NCBI RefSeq assembly: GCF_014773275.1
Contig: NZ_JACWMW010000006.1
Coordinates: 62,001-126,000, forward strand
Origin: Mucilaginibacter rigui
GTDB lineage: Bacteria > Bacteroidota > Bacteroidia > Sphingobacteriales > Sphingobacteriaceae
Direction of reading: 5' to 3'
Length of the DNA: 64,000 bases
The notes under the pieces: generated by a model
What the model was told of the DNA's origin: nothing
Databases searched by the model: none
What the model saw: the letters and a program-made list of their open reading frames with translations, nothing else
Shown here: positions 6,277-15,403 of the stretch, one piece after another
Position numbering within the stretch: the stretch's first letter is position 1
Layout: each line of letters opens with the position of its first letter
Position numbers and translations under genes: made by a program

Positions 6277-9186
6277 TCACGTTCCGTATTCGGGGGTTGT
6301 TACTTCACTTTCTTCAAACTCGTAATCGGTTAGCGGCGGGCATGAACAAATCAGCGTTCTGTCGCCGTAAGTATCATTAACCCTGCCAACAGATGGCCAG
6401 AATTTATATGCCGCTACATAAGGCAGCGGGTAAGCCGCTTTTTGGCGGGTGTATGGATGCTCCCACTCGTTGCCGGTAATGACAGCAGCGGTATGTGGCG
6501 CGTTCTTAAGCGGGTTATCTGTTTTATCAGATACGCCATTCTCTACATCCATAATTTCATGACGGATAGAGATCATGGCATCGCAGAAACGGTCAAGCTC
6601 GTGTTTTGGTTCAGATTCGGTTGGTTCGATCATCACCGTACCCGCAACCGGGAACGATACTGTTGGCGCGTGGAAACCATAATCCATTAAACGCTTGGCA
6701 ATATCGGTAACCTCAACGCCAAATGTTTTAAACGAACGGCAATCCAATATCATTTCGTGCGCACAACGGCCTTTAGCGCCGGTGTACAATACGTTGTAAT
6801 GATCTTTTAAGCGTGTTTTAATATAGTTTGCGTTTAGTATAGCGTAGCGGGTTGCATTAGTTAAACCGTCGGCGCCCATCATAGCAATATATGCATGTGA
6901 TATGATCAGGATAGATGCAGAACCCCATGGTGCGGCAGATACCGCGTGGATGGCTTTGCCATTATCAATATCAACCACAGCATGCCCTGGTAAGTAAGGC
7001 ACCAGGTGTTTAGCTACGCCAATTGGGCCCATGCCCGGGCCGCCGCCGCCGTGCGGTATACAGAAGGTTTTGTGTAAATTAAGGTGGCAAACATCGGCAC
7101 CAATATTAGCCGGGCTGGTTAAGCCTACCTGCGCGTTCATGTTAGCGCCATCCATATAAACCTGGCCACCATTCGCATGGATAATTTCGCAAATCTCGAT
7201 AATGCTTTCCTCGAACACGCCGTGGGTTGACGGATAAGTTACCATCAGGCACGAAAGTTCGTTTTTGTATTGCTCGGCTTTGGCCTTCATATCAGCAACG
7301 TCAATGTTACCGTTATCGTCGCATTTTACCACAACTATTTTCATGCCGGCCATAGCCGCTGATGCGGGGTTGGTACCGTGTGCTGATGATGGGATAAGCG
7401 CTATATTACGATGATGGTCGCCCCTGTCGTTATGATAAGCGCGAATAACCATCAGGCCTGCGTATTCGCCTTGTGCGCCTGCATTTGGCTGTAAGCTCAT
7501 GGCCGCAAAACCGGTAATTTCGCTTAACCAGCGGTTTAGCTCATCAAATAGCTGCATGTAGCCGCCAACCTGGTCGGTTGGTGCAAAAGGATGCATTTTA
7601 CTAAACTCGGCCCAGGTAACCGGTACCATCTCGGTAGTTGCATTCAGTTTCATGGTACATGAACCTAAAGCGATCATCGAGTGGCAAAGTGAAAGGTCTT
7701 TTGCTTCCAGCGATTTGATGTAACGCAGCATCTCATGTTCAGAATGGTGCGAGTTAAACAAGCCGTGTGTTAAGTAAGCCGATGTACGTTGCAGTTCAGC
7801 GGGGATAATACCCTCTACATTACCTTTCAAAGTTTCGAAGTTTGCATCGGCAAGGGTTTTACCTTTCACCTTAGCAAAGAAACGTACAATGGTTTTGATA
7901 TCCTCAGGTGAGGTAGTTTCATCAATGGAGATGGTAGCTACCGTACCTTTATAATTAAGGTTAAGCTCATTATTTAATGCTTCTGATTTTACCGGGCCGG
8001 CCAATACGCCAAGCTCAACTTTAATGGTATCAAAATAAGTATCATTTAATTGCTCATAACCAAGCTCTTTTAAAGAGTTTGCCAGCAACACGGTTAAGCC
8101 GTGGATTCTTTCGGCTATTAATTTTAAGCCTTGCGGCCCGTGGTATACCGCGTACATACCGGCCATAATAGCCAATAAAGCCTGCGCAGTACAAATATTT
8201 GAGGTTGCCTTATCCCTGCGGATGTGCTGCTCGCGGGTTTGCAATGCCATACGCAAAGCGTAGTTACCCGCGCTATCGATGGTTACACCAATGATACGGC
8301 CTGGGATAGAGCGTTTATATTCTTCTTTTGTGGCAAAAAATGCTGCGTGCGGTCCGCCAAAGCCCATTGGCACGCCAAAGCGCTGGGTACTTCCAACAAC
8401 GATATCCGCACCCCATTCACCCGGAGGGGTTAACAGGATAAGGCTCATAATATCGGCAACAACGGTTAGTTTAATGCCTTTATCATGCAGTGCGGCAGCA
8501 AAATCGGTATAGTTATAAACCTGGCCGTTACCAGCAGGGTATTGTACAATGGCACCAAACATATCGTCGGTTAATTGTACGGTGCGGTGGTCGCCAATTT
8601 GCAGTTTTATGCCGTAAGGCTCGCTGCGGGTTTTTAAAATATCAATGGTTTGCGGGAACAGTTCTTCAGATACAAAGAAAACGTTGGCCGCGTTATTTTT
8701 ACGCAAGCTGTACTGCATAAACATCGCCTCAGCAGCAGCGGTGCCTTCATCCAATAACGATGCGTTGGCAATTTCCATCCCGGTTAAATCAATAACCATA
8801 GTTTGGAAGTTTAACAGCGCCTGTAAACGGCCCTGTGCAATCTCAGCCTGGTAAGGCGTGTATTGGGTGTACCATCCAGGGTTTTCAAGGATGTTACGCT
8901 GTATAACACCCGGCACAATTACATCATAATACCCCTGGCCGATATACGATTTAAACACTTTGTTTTTTGAAGCTGTTTGTTTAAGCGTATTCAGGTAATC
9001 AAACTCGCTTTTAGCGGCCGGCAAATTCAACGGATTTTTCAATCGTATTTTGGCCGGTACGGTCTCGTCTATCAATTCATCAAGCGTATTTACACCGATG
9101 GTTTTTAACATTTTATCGGTATCTGCCTGGTTTGGCGCTATGTGCCTTTGCTGGAATTTTTCCTGGTAATCTACGTTCAGCTTCAT
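6277..9186 (-). CDS. gcvP: Glycine dehydrogenase (decarboxylating), P protein
   Basis: 969 residues, the fused long form with tandem aminotransferase-like halves. It decarboxylates glycine with pyridoxal phosphate and passes the aminomethyl group to the lipoyl arm of the H protein in the glycine cleavage system. The PLP lysine is K706 in LNLHKTF, followed by the glycine-rich loop PHGGGGPGMGP. The N-terminus QRHIAPNQADTDKML is characteristic. Other gcv genes are not in the window, so the system is dispersed. I looked for a glycine riboswitch in the leader and saw none. A well-formed promoter lies 28-58 bases upstream. Confidence 0.98.
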   Translation of the reverse strand: MKLNVDYQEKFQQRHIAPNQADTDKMLKTIGVNTLDELIDETVPAKIRLKNPLNLPAAKSEFDYLNTLKQTASKNKVFKSYIGQGYYDVIVPGVIQRNILENPGWYTQYTPYQAEIAQGRLQALLNFQTMVIDLTGMEIANASLLDEGTAAAEAMFMQYSLRKNNAANVFFVSEELFPQTIDILKTRSEPYGIKLQIGDHRTVQLTDDMFGAIVQYPAGNGQVYNYTDFAAALHDKGIKLTVVADIMSLILLTPPGEWGADIVVGSTQRFGVPMGFGGPHAAFFATKEEYKRSIPGRIIGVTIDSAGNYALRMALQTREQHIRRDKATSNICTAQALLAIMAGMYAVYHGPQGLKLIAERIHGLTVLLANSLKELGYEQLNDTYFDTIKVELGVLAGPVKSEALNNELNLNYKGTVATISIDETTSPEDIKTIVRFFAKVKGKTLADANFETLKGNVEGIIPAELQRTSAYLTHGLFNSHHSEHEMLRYIKSLEAKDLSLCHSMIALGSCTMKLNATTEMVPVTWAEFSKMHPFAPTDQVGGYMQLFDELNRWLSEITGFAAMSLQPNAGAQGEYAGLMVIRAYHNDRGDHHRNIALIPSSAHGTNPASAAMAGMKIVVVKCDDNGNIDVADMKAKAEQYKNELSCLMVTYPSTHGVFEESIIEICEIIHANGGQVYMDGANMNAQVGLTSPANIGADVCHLNLHKTFCIPHGGGGPGMGPIGVAKHLVPYLPGHAVVDIDNGKAIHAVSAAPWGSASILIISHAYIAMMGADGLTNATRYAILNANYIKTRLKDHYNVLYTGAKGRCAHEMILDCRSFKTFGVEVTDIAKRLMDYGFHAPTVSFPVAGTVMIEPTESEPKHELDRFCDAMISIRHEIMDVENGVSDKTDNPLKNAPHTAAVITGNEWEHPYTRQKAAYPLPYVAAYKFWPSVGRVNDTYGDRTLICSCPPLTDYEFEESEVTTPEYGT

Positions 9187-9213
9187 TGAAATGGTGTCCC
9201 TTAAAATTTAGTG

Positions 9214-9244
9214 CAAAGGTACAATTTTACGTGTTGAATAACAA
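9214..9244 (-). promoter_or_regulatory. gcvP promoter (-33 and -7)
   Basis: On the minus strand a TTG (9244-9242) is followed after exactly 20 bases by TACCTTTG (9221-9214), matching both the elements and the spacing of Bacteroidota primary-sigma promoters. The ATG is 28 bases downstream. Confidence 0.65.
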
Positions 9245-9353
9245 TCAGGTATAATGTGTTATACATATTTTACAGTAATATTAATATACCATCTCATTGA
9301 TCTAACCACGAATAAATTCGCAATGTATTTAATTATATATTTTTTAATTTTTA

Positions 9354-9380
9354 TTGACTAATAATTTATATGTATATTGC
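9354..9380 (+). promoter_or_regulatory. Possible promoter of the GG-leader peptide
   Basis: TTG (9354-9356), 16 bases, then TATATTGC (9373-9380). The layout resembles the boxes ahead of the four peptide genes near 20-21.7 kb (TTG-N15-TATATTRG). The leader to the ATG would be about 155 bases and would contain the hairpin at 9416-9452. Confidence 0.35.
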
Positions 9381-9415
9381 CTTATAAGCAATAAGCTAAC
9401 ACTGGAGATTGCTGT

Positions 9416-9452
9416 ATTAATTTAATAGAAACAAAAGTTCCATTAAATTAAT
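9416..9452 (+). promoter_or_regulatory. AT-rich hairpin in the peptide mRNA leader
   Basis: ATTAATTTAAT at 9416-9426 is repeated in perfect inversion at 9442-9452. The inner bases (GAAAC and GTTCC around an AAAA loop) extend the stem imperfectly. It would fold in the 5' leader of the peptide mRNA, about 80 bases before the ATG. A role in stability or translation is inferred. Confidence 0.4.
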
Positions 9453-9534
9453 GCCATGATTTAACTTTAGGAAGCGTAGATAGCAGTACAGAACGCCACC
9501 CTCAATAACTGAAACTAAATAACAACTAAATAAA

Positions 9535-9720
9535 ATGAAAAAACAACTGACAAGAACCGAAATGAAAAACGTAACCGGCGGTAAATTACCTCCTCCTCCC
9601 GGATGCTCATGCCAGGCCCCGCCGCCATTGTTAACCTATGGTTGCACTTACACGCCAAACCAGCTACAATATTGCCAAACAGGGCAGGATCTGGTTTGCT
9701 GCACCGACCCAAATGCTTAA
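9535..9720 (+). CDS. GG-leader natural-product precursor peptide, Cys/Pro-rich core
   Basis: 61 residues. The leader MKKQLTRTEMKNVTGG ends in a double glycine at 15-16, the form seen in Bacteroidota natural-product precursor and bacteriocin-like peptides cut by C39-type peptidases. The predicted core has a PPPP run, six cysteines at 24, 26, 37, 47, 55 and 56 (C-S-C and C-C pairs), and a second PPP. No modifying enzyme, protease-transporter or immunity gene lies nearby, so the product is not predictable. A terminator follows 26 bases after the stop, so the gene is probably monocistronic. The minus-strand open frame over it is a shadow. Confidence 0.8.
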   Translation: MKKQLTRTEMKNVTGGKLPPPPGCSCQAPPPLLTYGCTYTPNQLQYCQTGQDLVCCTDPNA

Positions 9721-9745
9721 TTACAAAAAGCAAATTATTACTCAT

Positions 9746-9788
9746 CAACAAGGGCTGTTTTAATTATTAAAATAGCCCTTGTTGTTTT
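9746..9788 (+). terminator. Terminator of the GG-leader peptide gene
   Basis: CAACAAGGGCT (9746-9756) pairs perfectly with AGCCCTTGTTG (9774-9784), further A-U pairs extend the stem inward, and four T residues follow. Confidence 0.75.
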
Positions 9789-9907
9789 AAAAGGCAAATA
9801 AACTGGCTTATCACCCTATCTACCCCTCAAACTTTAAAGCGATTTCCGGGGGTATTACAGCACTCGTTTACTAAGTAAAATATGTATCTTTACGAGACCT
9901 ATTTTTT

Positions 9908-12900
9908 ATGCTTTTGAAGAAACCTTTACTACTCATCACAATATTATTTTTCTGCTCGCAAATATGTTTCGGCGCTACATTTACGGTTACCAGTAATGCT
10001 GACGCCGGGCCAGGTACACTTCGCGAAGCGTTAACCAATGCAGCCGCCAATGGTGTTGCCACCCAGGATATCATCAGGTTTGCGTTACCGGGGCCGCTGG
10101 TTTCTGATCGTATCATCAGGCTAAAAACACAATTACCTTTTGTTTCATCAAACCTCATTATTGATGGAACTACCCAAACCGGGGCTGTTTTTGGCGTATC
10201 TGATGCTAAAGTTGTAATTGAACCTGAAACATCGCCCGCAAACTTTAACGGTTTAAACATTAACGGCGATATTTACAATGGTTACGTAGCTGCAAAAAAC
10301 ATTGAGATATACGGCTTATACATTCGTAATTTTGACAAAATAAACAGGGTTGATAACCCAAACCCTTACGCAAATTCGGGTATTTATATTATCGGGGATG
10401 CATCATTTATTACCATTGGCGCGCCGGGCAAAGGGAATGTAATTAGCGGCAATAGCTATGGCATTACAAATTCCTACACCAACTACTACAACGGTGTTAG
10501 TGAAATTAAAATACAAAGCAACATCATCGGCCTGCTGGATGATGGTTTTACCGAAAACAGCAATATATATGGCATTAATTTATCTGTCAACCAAAATGCT
10601 ACAATAGGGGGAATTAACGCCAATATGGGGAATGTAATATCGGCCAATGTTACCAATATTGCTATTTCACGCATTTATAATTTCACATCGCCAACCAATG
10701 CGCTCATCATTCAAAATAATAAAATAGGCACTAATTTTGCCGGCACTGCCGATTTTAAAAACATCCCTTTGTTTGTAGCGGCCACATTTGGCCGGATGTA
10801 TGGTATTTTAATTGATGGCGCTAACGGCCTTACTGCCAAAATCACTGATAACATTGTATCGGGCCAACGCTATTATGGTATATATATTGATAACGCGACG
10901 TTTGAAATAGAAGGCAATAAAATTGGCACCGATAAAAACGGCACAACCGACCTGGGCAACGGCGCAGGTATAAGGGTTGGGGCAAATGCTTCAGGCAATA
11001 TTGGTGGCACTGCTGCTACTGCCAAAAACATCATAGCCTATAACAGTTATGGTATTGATGCTTTAAATGATGCCCATGCTTTAATAAGCCGCAACAGTAT
11101 ATTTTGTAATAAAGAATACGGTATAAGCGTATCAACAAATTATTATAATGTACCATTTATAAAGGTGCTTGGCTTTAGCGCCACTAAGGTATCGGGCGTG
11201 GCTACCCCAAACTCAAAAATTGAATTGTTTTATGCTGATGCCTGCGGTTATGTAAACTGCCAGGGTAAAACCTATATTACAACCGTTAACTCAAACGCTA
11301 ATGGCGAGTGGACCTATAGTGGTACCATCAGCAGCCCGGTTATTGCAACCGCTACCGATGGCAATAATAATACATCCCCTTTCTCATCATTAGAGATTGC
11401 CGACAATGATATAGAGATTAAACAATTCACATGCGATTATAAAGGTAGCATAACTATAAAACCGGCATTTACCGGCTTGCTTTTCCATTGGGATAAAAAA
11501 GAACAGAACGGCTCATTAACACCAATAGGCGACACTAAAAATATTGCCAACTTACAGCCCGGCAGCTATCAGCTAACCGTTCAATACCCCGGTGGCTGCC
11601 AAAAAAGCACTAAACTTTTCATCATTAACGATCAGCGGATCAGCATACAAAACACTATACCGCCGGTCCCGGTATGCCGCCAAAAGTTTTTCCCGGTTGA
11701 TGTTAATTTTAAAGGCGGTACCGGCAATATCACTTTTGCCTGGAAAAACACTACTACCGGTACTATTTACTCAAACAAACAGGCGATAGTGCCGGGTGGT
11801 ACCTACACTGTAACTATAGCTGACGAGGCTGGTTGCTCGGTAACATCGGCTCCGTTTACCATAACCCCAAAACCCGGGCCCGATTATGACCTGTCTACCA
11901 TGGATGTTGCAACCGCCCGCTGTGGCATTGCCGAGGGCTCCATTAAAAATATAACTACCTATGTAGGCATTGGTACGTTAACCTACCAGTGGTATGATGT
12001 TAATAACAATCCTTTACCCGGAAAAACCGGCAAAGACCTTACCGGCGTTAAGGGCGGCTTATACCGGCTTGAATTAAGAGATCAAAGCCAGTGCAGCCCA
12101 TATTCTACGTCTTACATCGCAATTCAGGAAACCAACTCGGTAAACATCACGGCCGGAAATATTACCCGCCCTACCTGCGGCCTTAACAATGGTGCTATAA
12201 ATAGTGTGTATGTAGATAATGCCGACTTTTTCCAATGGACCGGACCTAATGGCCCTATCCCTACCAATCCGAACAATTATCATGACCTGAGCAACCTGGC
12301 CGAAGGACAATACACCTTATATGCAAAAAACACAACTACAGGGTGCGACAACAGCAAGTCGTTTATTGTGATAAGGCAGCTTCCCGAAACGTTCAGCTAC
12401 ACGCCTAATATTGTAGCTGCCTCCTGCGACCTGAGCAACGGCAGTATAAAACTGCAATTTAACGGCACAATCACGCCGCAATCGTACCAATGGATTGACG
12501 TGAATAATATACCTGTGAGTAACGGAAACAGCAACCAAATAACAGATCTTGCGCCTGGTTTTTACCGGTTATTGATAACCGATAAATATAATTGCCCGTC
12601 AACCCTTGGCCCTTTTGAGGTGAAGAAAACACCGCTGCTTGTTTTTGCGGATACTAATAACCCCACACCTACAGCCGACCAGTGTAACCAAAAGCTTGGC
12701 CATATTGATGGTGTAGCCGTTGCCGGTGGTGTTGCGCCTTATACCTACACCTGGACAGACGAAGCAACCGGGCAGCAGGTTGGTGGCAATACGCCATCAT
12801 TAAATGGTATTGGTAAAGGCATATATCGCCTTGTGGTTACCGATGCTACCCCATGCGCTATACCGCTTGTGGCCGGGCATATTGAGATTGACAACATTCA

Positions 12901-13417
12901 GTTTGTACCTGCTACCCCGGTACTTACCGATAAAAGGATCTGCTCTCCGGAGTCTGTTAACCTGGCTGTAATAAACCCTATTGCGGGGAATTATAACCTG
13001 TATGCTACAGAAACAGCAACAGAACCCTTACAAAAAAATGCAAAAGGATCATTCAACGTTGCCGTTGCCGAAACCAGGGATTATTATGTATCATACAACA
13101 TTGGCACCTGCGAAAGCCTGCGTACCAAAGTACACGTTGAAGTAATTTTGGTGGATGTAAAATTCGGCAATGCCTTTTCCCCTAATCAGGATGGCATTAA
13201 CGATTACTGGAAGATAACCGGGTTGGAGAAATTCCCGGGCAGTTTGGTACAGGTGTTTACCAGGGGCGGCCAAAAAGTGTTCGAATCCAAGCAATACGCA
13301 ACACCATTTGAAGGTAAACAGGGCAGCACCTTACTACCGGCAGGCGTTTATTATTACATCATTAACCTAAACACCCCTTGCGATTTATTATCGGGCAGTG
13401 TAACTATTATACGTTAG
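9908..13417 (+). CDS. Large secreted beta-helix protein with gliding-motility (T9SS type B) C-terminal domain
   Basis: 1169 residues. The signal peptide is at 1-22 (hydrophobic, ending CFGA). Next comes the opening seen in many Bacteroidota adhesin-like proteins, TFTVTSNADAGPGTLREAL, and a right-handed beta-helix region to about residue 420 rich in N-x-I-(I/S)-G turns. Residues 480-1070 look like successive immunoglobulin/PKD or SprB-type repeats with the motif LxPGxYxLxVxD and paired cysteines. The final 85 residues, starting NAFSPNQDGINDYW, are the TIGR04131 domain that directs export by the type IX system. It is probably a surface-exposed adhesin or glycan-binding protein, with the ligand unknown. 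The stop overlaps the convergent pdxJ by four bases. Confidence 0.88.
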   Translation: MLLKKPLLLITILFFCSQICFGATFTVTSNADAGPGTLREALTNAAANGVATQDIIRFALPGPLVSDRIIRLKTQLPFVSSNLIIDGTTQTGAVFGVSDAKVVIEPETSPANFNGLNINGDIYNGYVAAKNIEIYGLYIRNFDKINRVDNPNPYANSGIYIIGDASFITIGAPGKGNVISGNSYGITNSYTNYYNGVSEIKIQSNIIGLLDDGFTENSNIYGINLSVNQNATIGGINANMGNVISANVTNIAISRIYNFTSPTNALIIQNNKIGTNFAGTADFKNIPLFVAATFGRMYGILIDGANGLTAKITDNIVSGQRYYGIYIDNATFEIEGNKIGTDKNGTTDLGNGAGIRVGANASGNIGGTAATAKNIIAYNSYGIDALNDAHALISRNSIFCNKEYGISVSTNYYNVPFIKVLGFSATKVSGVATPNSKIELFYADACGYVNCQGKTYITTVNSNANGEWTYSGTISSPVIATATDGNNNTSPFSSLEIADNDIEIKQFTCDYKGSITIKPAFTGLLFHWDKKEQNGSLTPIGDTKNIANLQPGSYQLTVQYPGGCQKSTKLFIINDQRISIQNTIPPVPVCRQKFFPVDVNFKGGTGNITFAWKNTTTGTIYSNKQAIVPGGTYTVTIADEAGCSVTSAPFTITPKPGPDYDLSTMDVATARCGIAEGSIKNITTYVGIGTLTYQWYDVNNNPLPGKTGKDLTGVKGGLYRLELRDQSQCSPYSTSYIAIQETNSVNITAGNITRPTCGLNNGAINSVYVDNADFFQWTGPNGPIPTNPNNYHDLSNLAEGQYTLYAKNTTTGCDNSKSFIVIRQLPETFSYTPNIVAASCDLSNGSIKLQFNGTITPQSYQWIDVNNIPVSNGNSNQITDLAPGFYRLLITDKYNCPSTLGPFEVKKTPLLVFADTNNPTPTADQCNQKLGHIDGVAVAGGVAPYTYTWTDEATGQQVGGNTPSLNGIGKGIYRLVVTDATPCAIPLVAGHIEIDNIQFVPATPVLTDKRICSPESVNLAVINPIAGNYNLYATETATEPLQKNAKGSFNVAVAETRDYYVSYNIGTCESLRTKVHVEVILVDVKFGNAFSPNQDGINDYWKITGLEKFPGSLVQVFTRGGQKVFESKQYATPFEGKQGSTLLPAGVYYYIINLNTPCDLLSGSVTIIR

Positions 13418-14130
13418 GCCAGCTGCCTTAAATACATTTGTATGGTATTCTCCAGCCCGTAGTACAGCGCATCGCTGATAAGGGCGTGGCCTATACTTAC
13501 TTCATCAAGCGCGGGTATGCTTTGCGCAAAGTATTGCAGGTTTTGCAGGTCAAGGTCGTGCCCGGCATTTATGCCAAGGCCAAGCTTATGAGCAACTTCT
13601 GCAGCCTTTACATAAGGTGCAATGGCTTCTTCTTTGTTTGTGGCGTAATTATGCGCGTAAGCTTCTGTGTAAAGTTCAATACGGTCGGTACCTGTTGTGG
13701 CAGCGGCTTCTACCATCTCGGTAACAGGGTCAACAAATATAGATACGCGGATGCCGGCATCTTTAAATACCTTGATGATATCCTTCAGGTATTGCTGATT
13801 GGCAATAGTATCCCAGCCATGGTTTGACGTTATCTGGCCCAACACATCCGGCACCAGGGTAACCTGCTCGGGCTTGCTGGCCAGTACAAGGTCAATAAAC
13901 TTTTGCTCCTGGCAATTGCCCTCTATATTAAATTCGGTTGTCACTATCTTTTTTAGGTCGAACACATCCTGATAGCGGATATGCCTTTCATCGGGCCTTG
14001 GGTGCACAGTTATACCCTGCGCACCAAAACGTTCGCAATCTTTAGCAACCTGTACCAAATTTGGGTTGTTGCCGCCGCGCGAGTTACGCAGGGTAGCTAT
14101 TTTATTGATATTGATGGATAATCGGGCCAT
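13414..14130 (-). CDS. pdxJ: Pyridoxine 5'-phosphate synthase
   Basis: 238 residues, the standard length. PdxJ condenses 3-amino-2-oxopropyl phosphate with deoxyxylulose 5-phosphate to make pyridoxine 5'-phosphate in the DXP-dependent B6 route. Diagnostic segments are the N-terminal INKIATLRNSRGG, ITVHPRPDERHI near 40-51 with catalytic and phosphate contacts, FIVDP-like FVDPV, and GINAGHDLDLQNL near 195-207. It is divergent from the deacetylase gene and converges on the T9SS cargo gene, so it stands alone. Confidence 0.97.
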   Translation of the reverse strand: MARLSININKIATLRNSRGGNNPNLVQVAKDCERFGAQGITVHPRPDERHIRYQDVFDLKKIVTTEFNIEGNCQEQKFIDLVLASKPEQVTLVPDVLGQITSNHGWDTIANQQYLKDIIKVFKDAGIRVSIFVDPVTEMVEAAATTGTDRIELYTEAYAHNYATNKEEAIAPYVKAAEVAHKLGLGINAGHDLDLQNLQYFAQSIPALDEVSIGHALISDALYYGLENTIQMYLRQLA

Positions 14131-14215
14131 AGCTTTACAAGTGTTACGTGGGCAAATATCATTATTCCGTTTATAACAATTAAACTATTTTTATGATTGT
14201 GTTTATTTGCAAAAT

Positions 14216-15211
14216 ATGACGAAAGTATACCTCAAAGCATTTTTAATATTACTACCCCTTTACTGTTTGGCAACAGGCACAATGGCACAGGCCAATTATA
14301 CCCGCATCACCAATTATGAGGTTTATTTTGGATGGGCCAAACATTACCCGCAGGATTGGATGATACTACGCCGTTTTGAGAACAATGGCAAACCTTACCT
14401 GTTGCTGGTAAACCCGCAAACGTTAGAAACTAAGGTGAATGATGCCGGCTTTTACCAGGTAAAGCCCATGAGCATGGCCGAAGCCCGCAAATTATTCAAT
14501 AGCACGCCTTACCAAAAAGCATTAAGCAAGGCCGAAAGCCAATCAATAGCAATACAGGATGCAGGGATAGAACGTGGATTACCAAAGGAAACCGGCATCA
14601 GCCTCACGGCCGATCTTTGCCCATCGCACAAACCTTTAGACAGGCGCATCTTCACCGATATCATCGCCGGCTTTAAACGGGTAGAACCACAGGTGCCCAT
14701 TGCCTTATCGGTTAGTGGCTTGTGGATGAAACACCACGTGCAGGATATTGACTGGCTAAAGCAACTACAGGCTAATCATGAGATCTATATTACCTGGATC
14801 AATCATTCGTACAACCATCGCGTAAGCAAAACAAACCCGCTTAAAAAGAATTTTCTACTGGAACCCGGCACTGATATTAAATATGAGGTTTTAGAAACCG
14901 AAAAACTGATGCTGGCAAATGGATTATTACCGTCTGTATTTTTCAGATTCCCGGGGTTGGTTTCTGATCAGCAACTGGTTTATAAAATAACGGATTTTGG
15001 ATTGATCCCCATTGGTACCGATGCATGGTTAGCCAAAGGGCAGCAGCCACAGTCCGGCAGTATTGTACTGATCCACGGCAACGGGAATGAGCCGGTAGGC
15101 GTTAATGATTTTATTAAGCTGCTGCAATCCAAGGCACCATCAATAGCCAAAAAGCAATGGCTGCTTTATGACCTGCGCGAAACGGTGGAGGAAGAAGCAG
15201 AGGTGAAATAA
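14216..15211 (+). CDS. Secreted polysaccharide deacetylase-family protein
   Basis: 331 residues from the ATG chosen here; a TTG nine bases earlier would add three residues. The signal peptide MTKVYLKAFLILLPLYCL ends near MAQA. NodB-like motifs are visible as ISLTADLCPSHK near 130 (the catalytic/metal Asp) and WINHSYNHR near 200 (the two metal His). A C-terminal VLIHGNG segment supplies the last histidine. The family removes acetyl groups from cell-wall or capsular sugars. The first 100 residues have no family I recognise. The substrate is unknown. Confidence 0.75.
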   Translation: MTKVYLKAFLILLPLYCLATGTMAQANYTRITNYEVYFGWAKHYPQDWMILRRFENNGKPYLLLVNPQTLETKVNDAGFYQVKPMSMAEARKLFNSTPYQKALSKAESQSIAIQDAGIERGLPKETGISLTADLCPSHKPLDRRIFTDIIAGFKRVEPQVPIALSVSGLWMKHHVQDIDWLKQLQANHEIYITWINHSYNHRVSKTNPLKKNFLLEPGTDIKYEVLETEKLMLANGLLPSVFFRFPGLVSDQQLVYKITDFGLIPIGTDAWLAKGQQPQSGSIVLIHGNGNEPVGVNDFIKLLQSKAPSIAKKQWLLYDLRETVEEEAEVK

Positions 15212-15265
15212 TACGTGTCAGTCTGAGCTATAGCGAAGCATCTGATCGCCGACCTGTCGCTTGGA

Positions 15266-15339
15266 CGTAGAGATGCGATACTTCGCGTCTCTCTTATGCA
15301 AATCCAACCGGCAAAGAAGCGAAGTATCGCGTCTCTACG
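15266..15339. repeat. Imperfect 21-bp inverted repeat
   Basis: The arm at 15266-15286 (CGTAGAGATGCGATACTTCGC) matches the reverse complement of 15319-15339 at 20 of 21 positions. Each arm also contains a smaller stem. It sits between convergent genes just before the terminator. The sequence has the look of a dispersed intergenic palindrome of Sphingobacteriaceae; no copy of the same sequence is seen elsewhere in this window. Confidence 0.6.
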
Positions 15340-15359
15340 ATTTTTTACTGGTAAAAACA

Positions 15360-15387
15360 AGAAAGCCCCGACAAGTCGGGGCTTTCT
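15360..15387. terminator. Bidirectional terminator
   Basis: A perfect 13-bp stem (15360-15372 with 15375-15387) lies between the convergent deacetylase and aminopeptidase P genes. The ends are A/T-rich, with the left flank reading GTAAAAACA. Confidence 0.75.
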
Positions 15388-15403
15388 AATATAGTAGTAA
15401 ATC

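Larger units (their letters stand above)
9187..9534. other. Divergent intergenic region between gcvP and the GG-leader peptide
   Basis: The 348 bases hold the gcvP promoter on the left, a probable peptide promoter near 9354-9380 and an AT-rich hairpin at 9416-9452. No open reading frame with coding character is seen. Confidence 0.6.

Noticed and set aside
9187..9534. Glycine riboswitch ahead of gcvP
   Set aside because: The gcvP leader from the promoter to the ATG is only about 25 bases, too short for any aptamer.
9515..9751. Minus-strand 78-codon frame opposite the GG-leader peptide
   Set aside because: The plus-strand peptide has a clear GG leader, promoter-like box and terminator; the reverse frame shows no family features.
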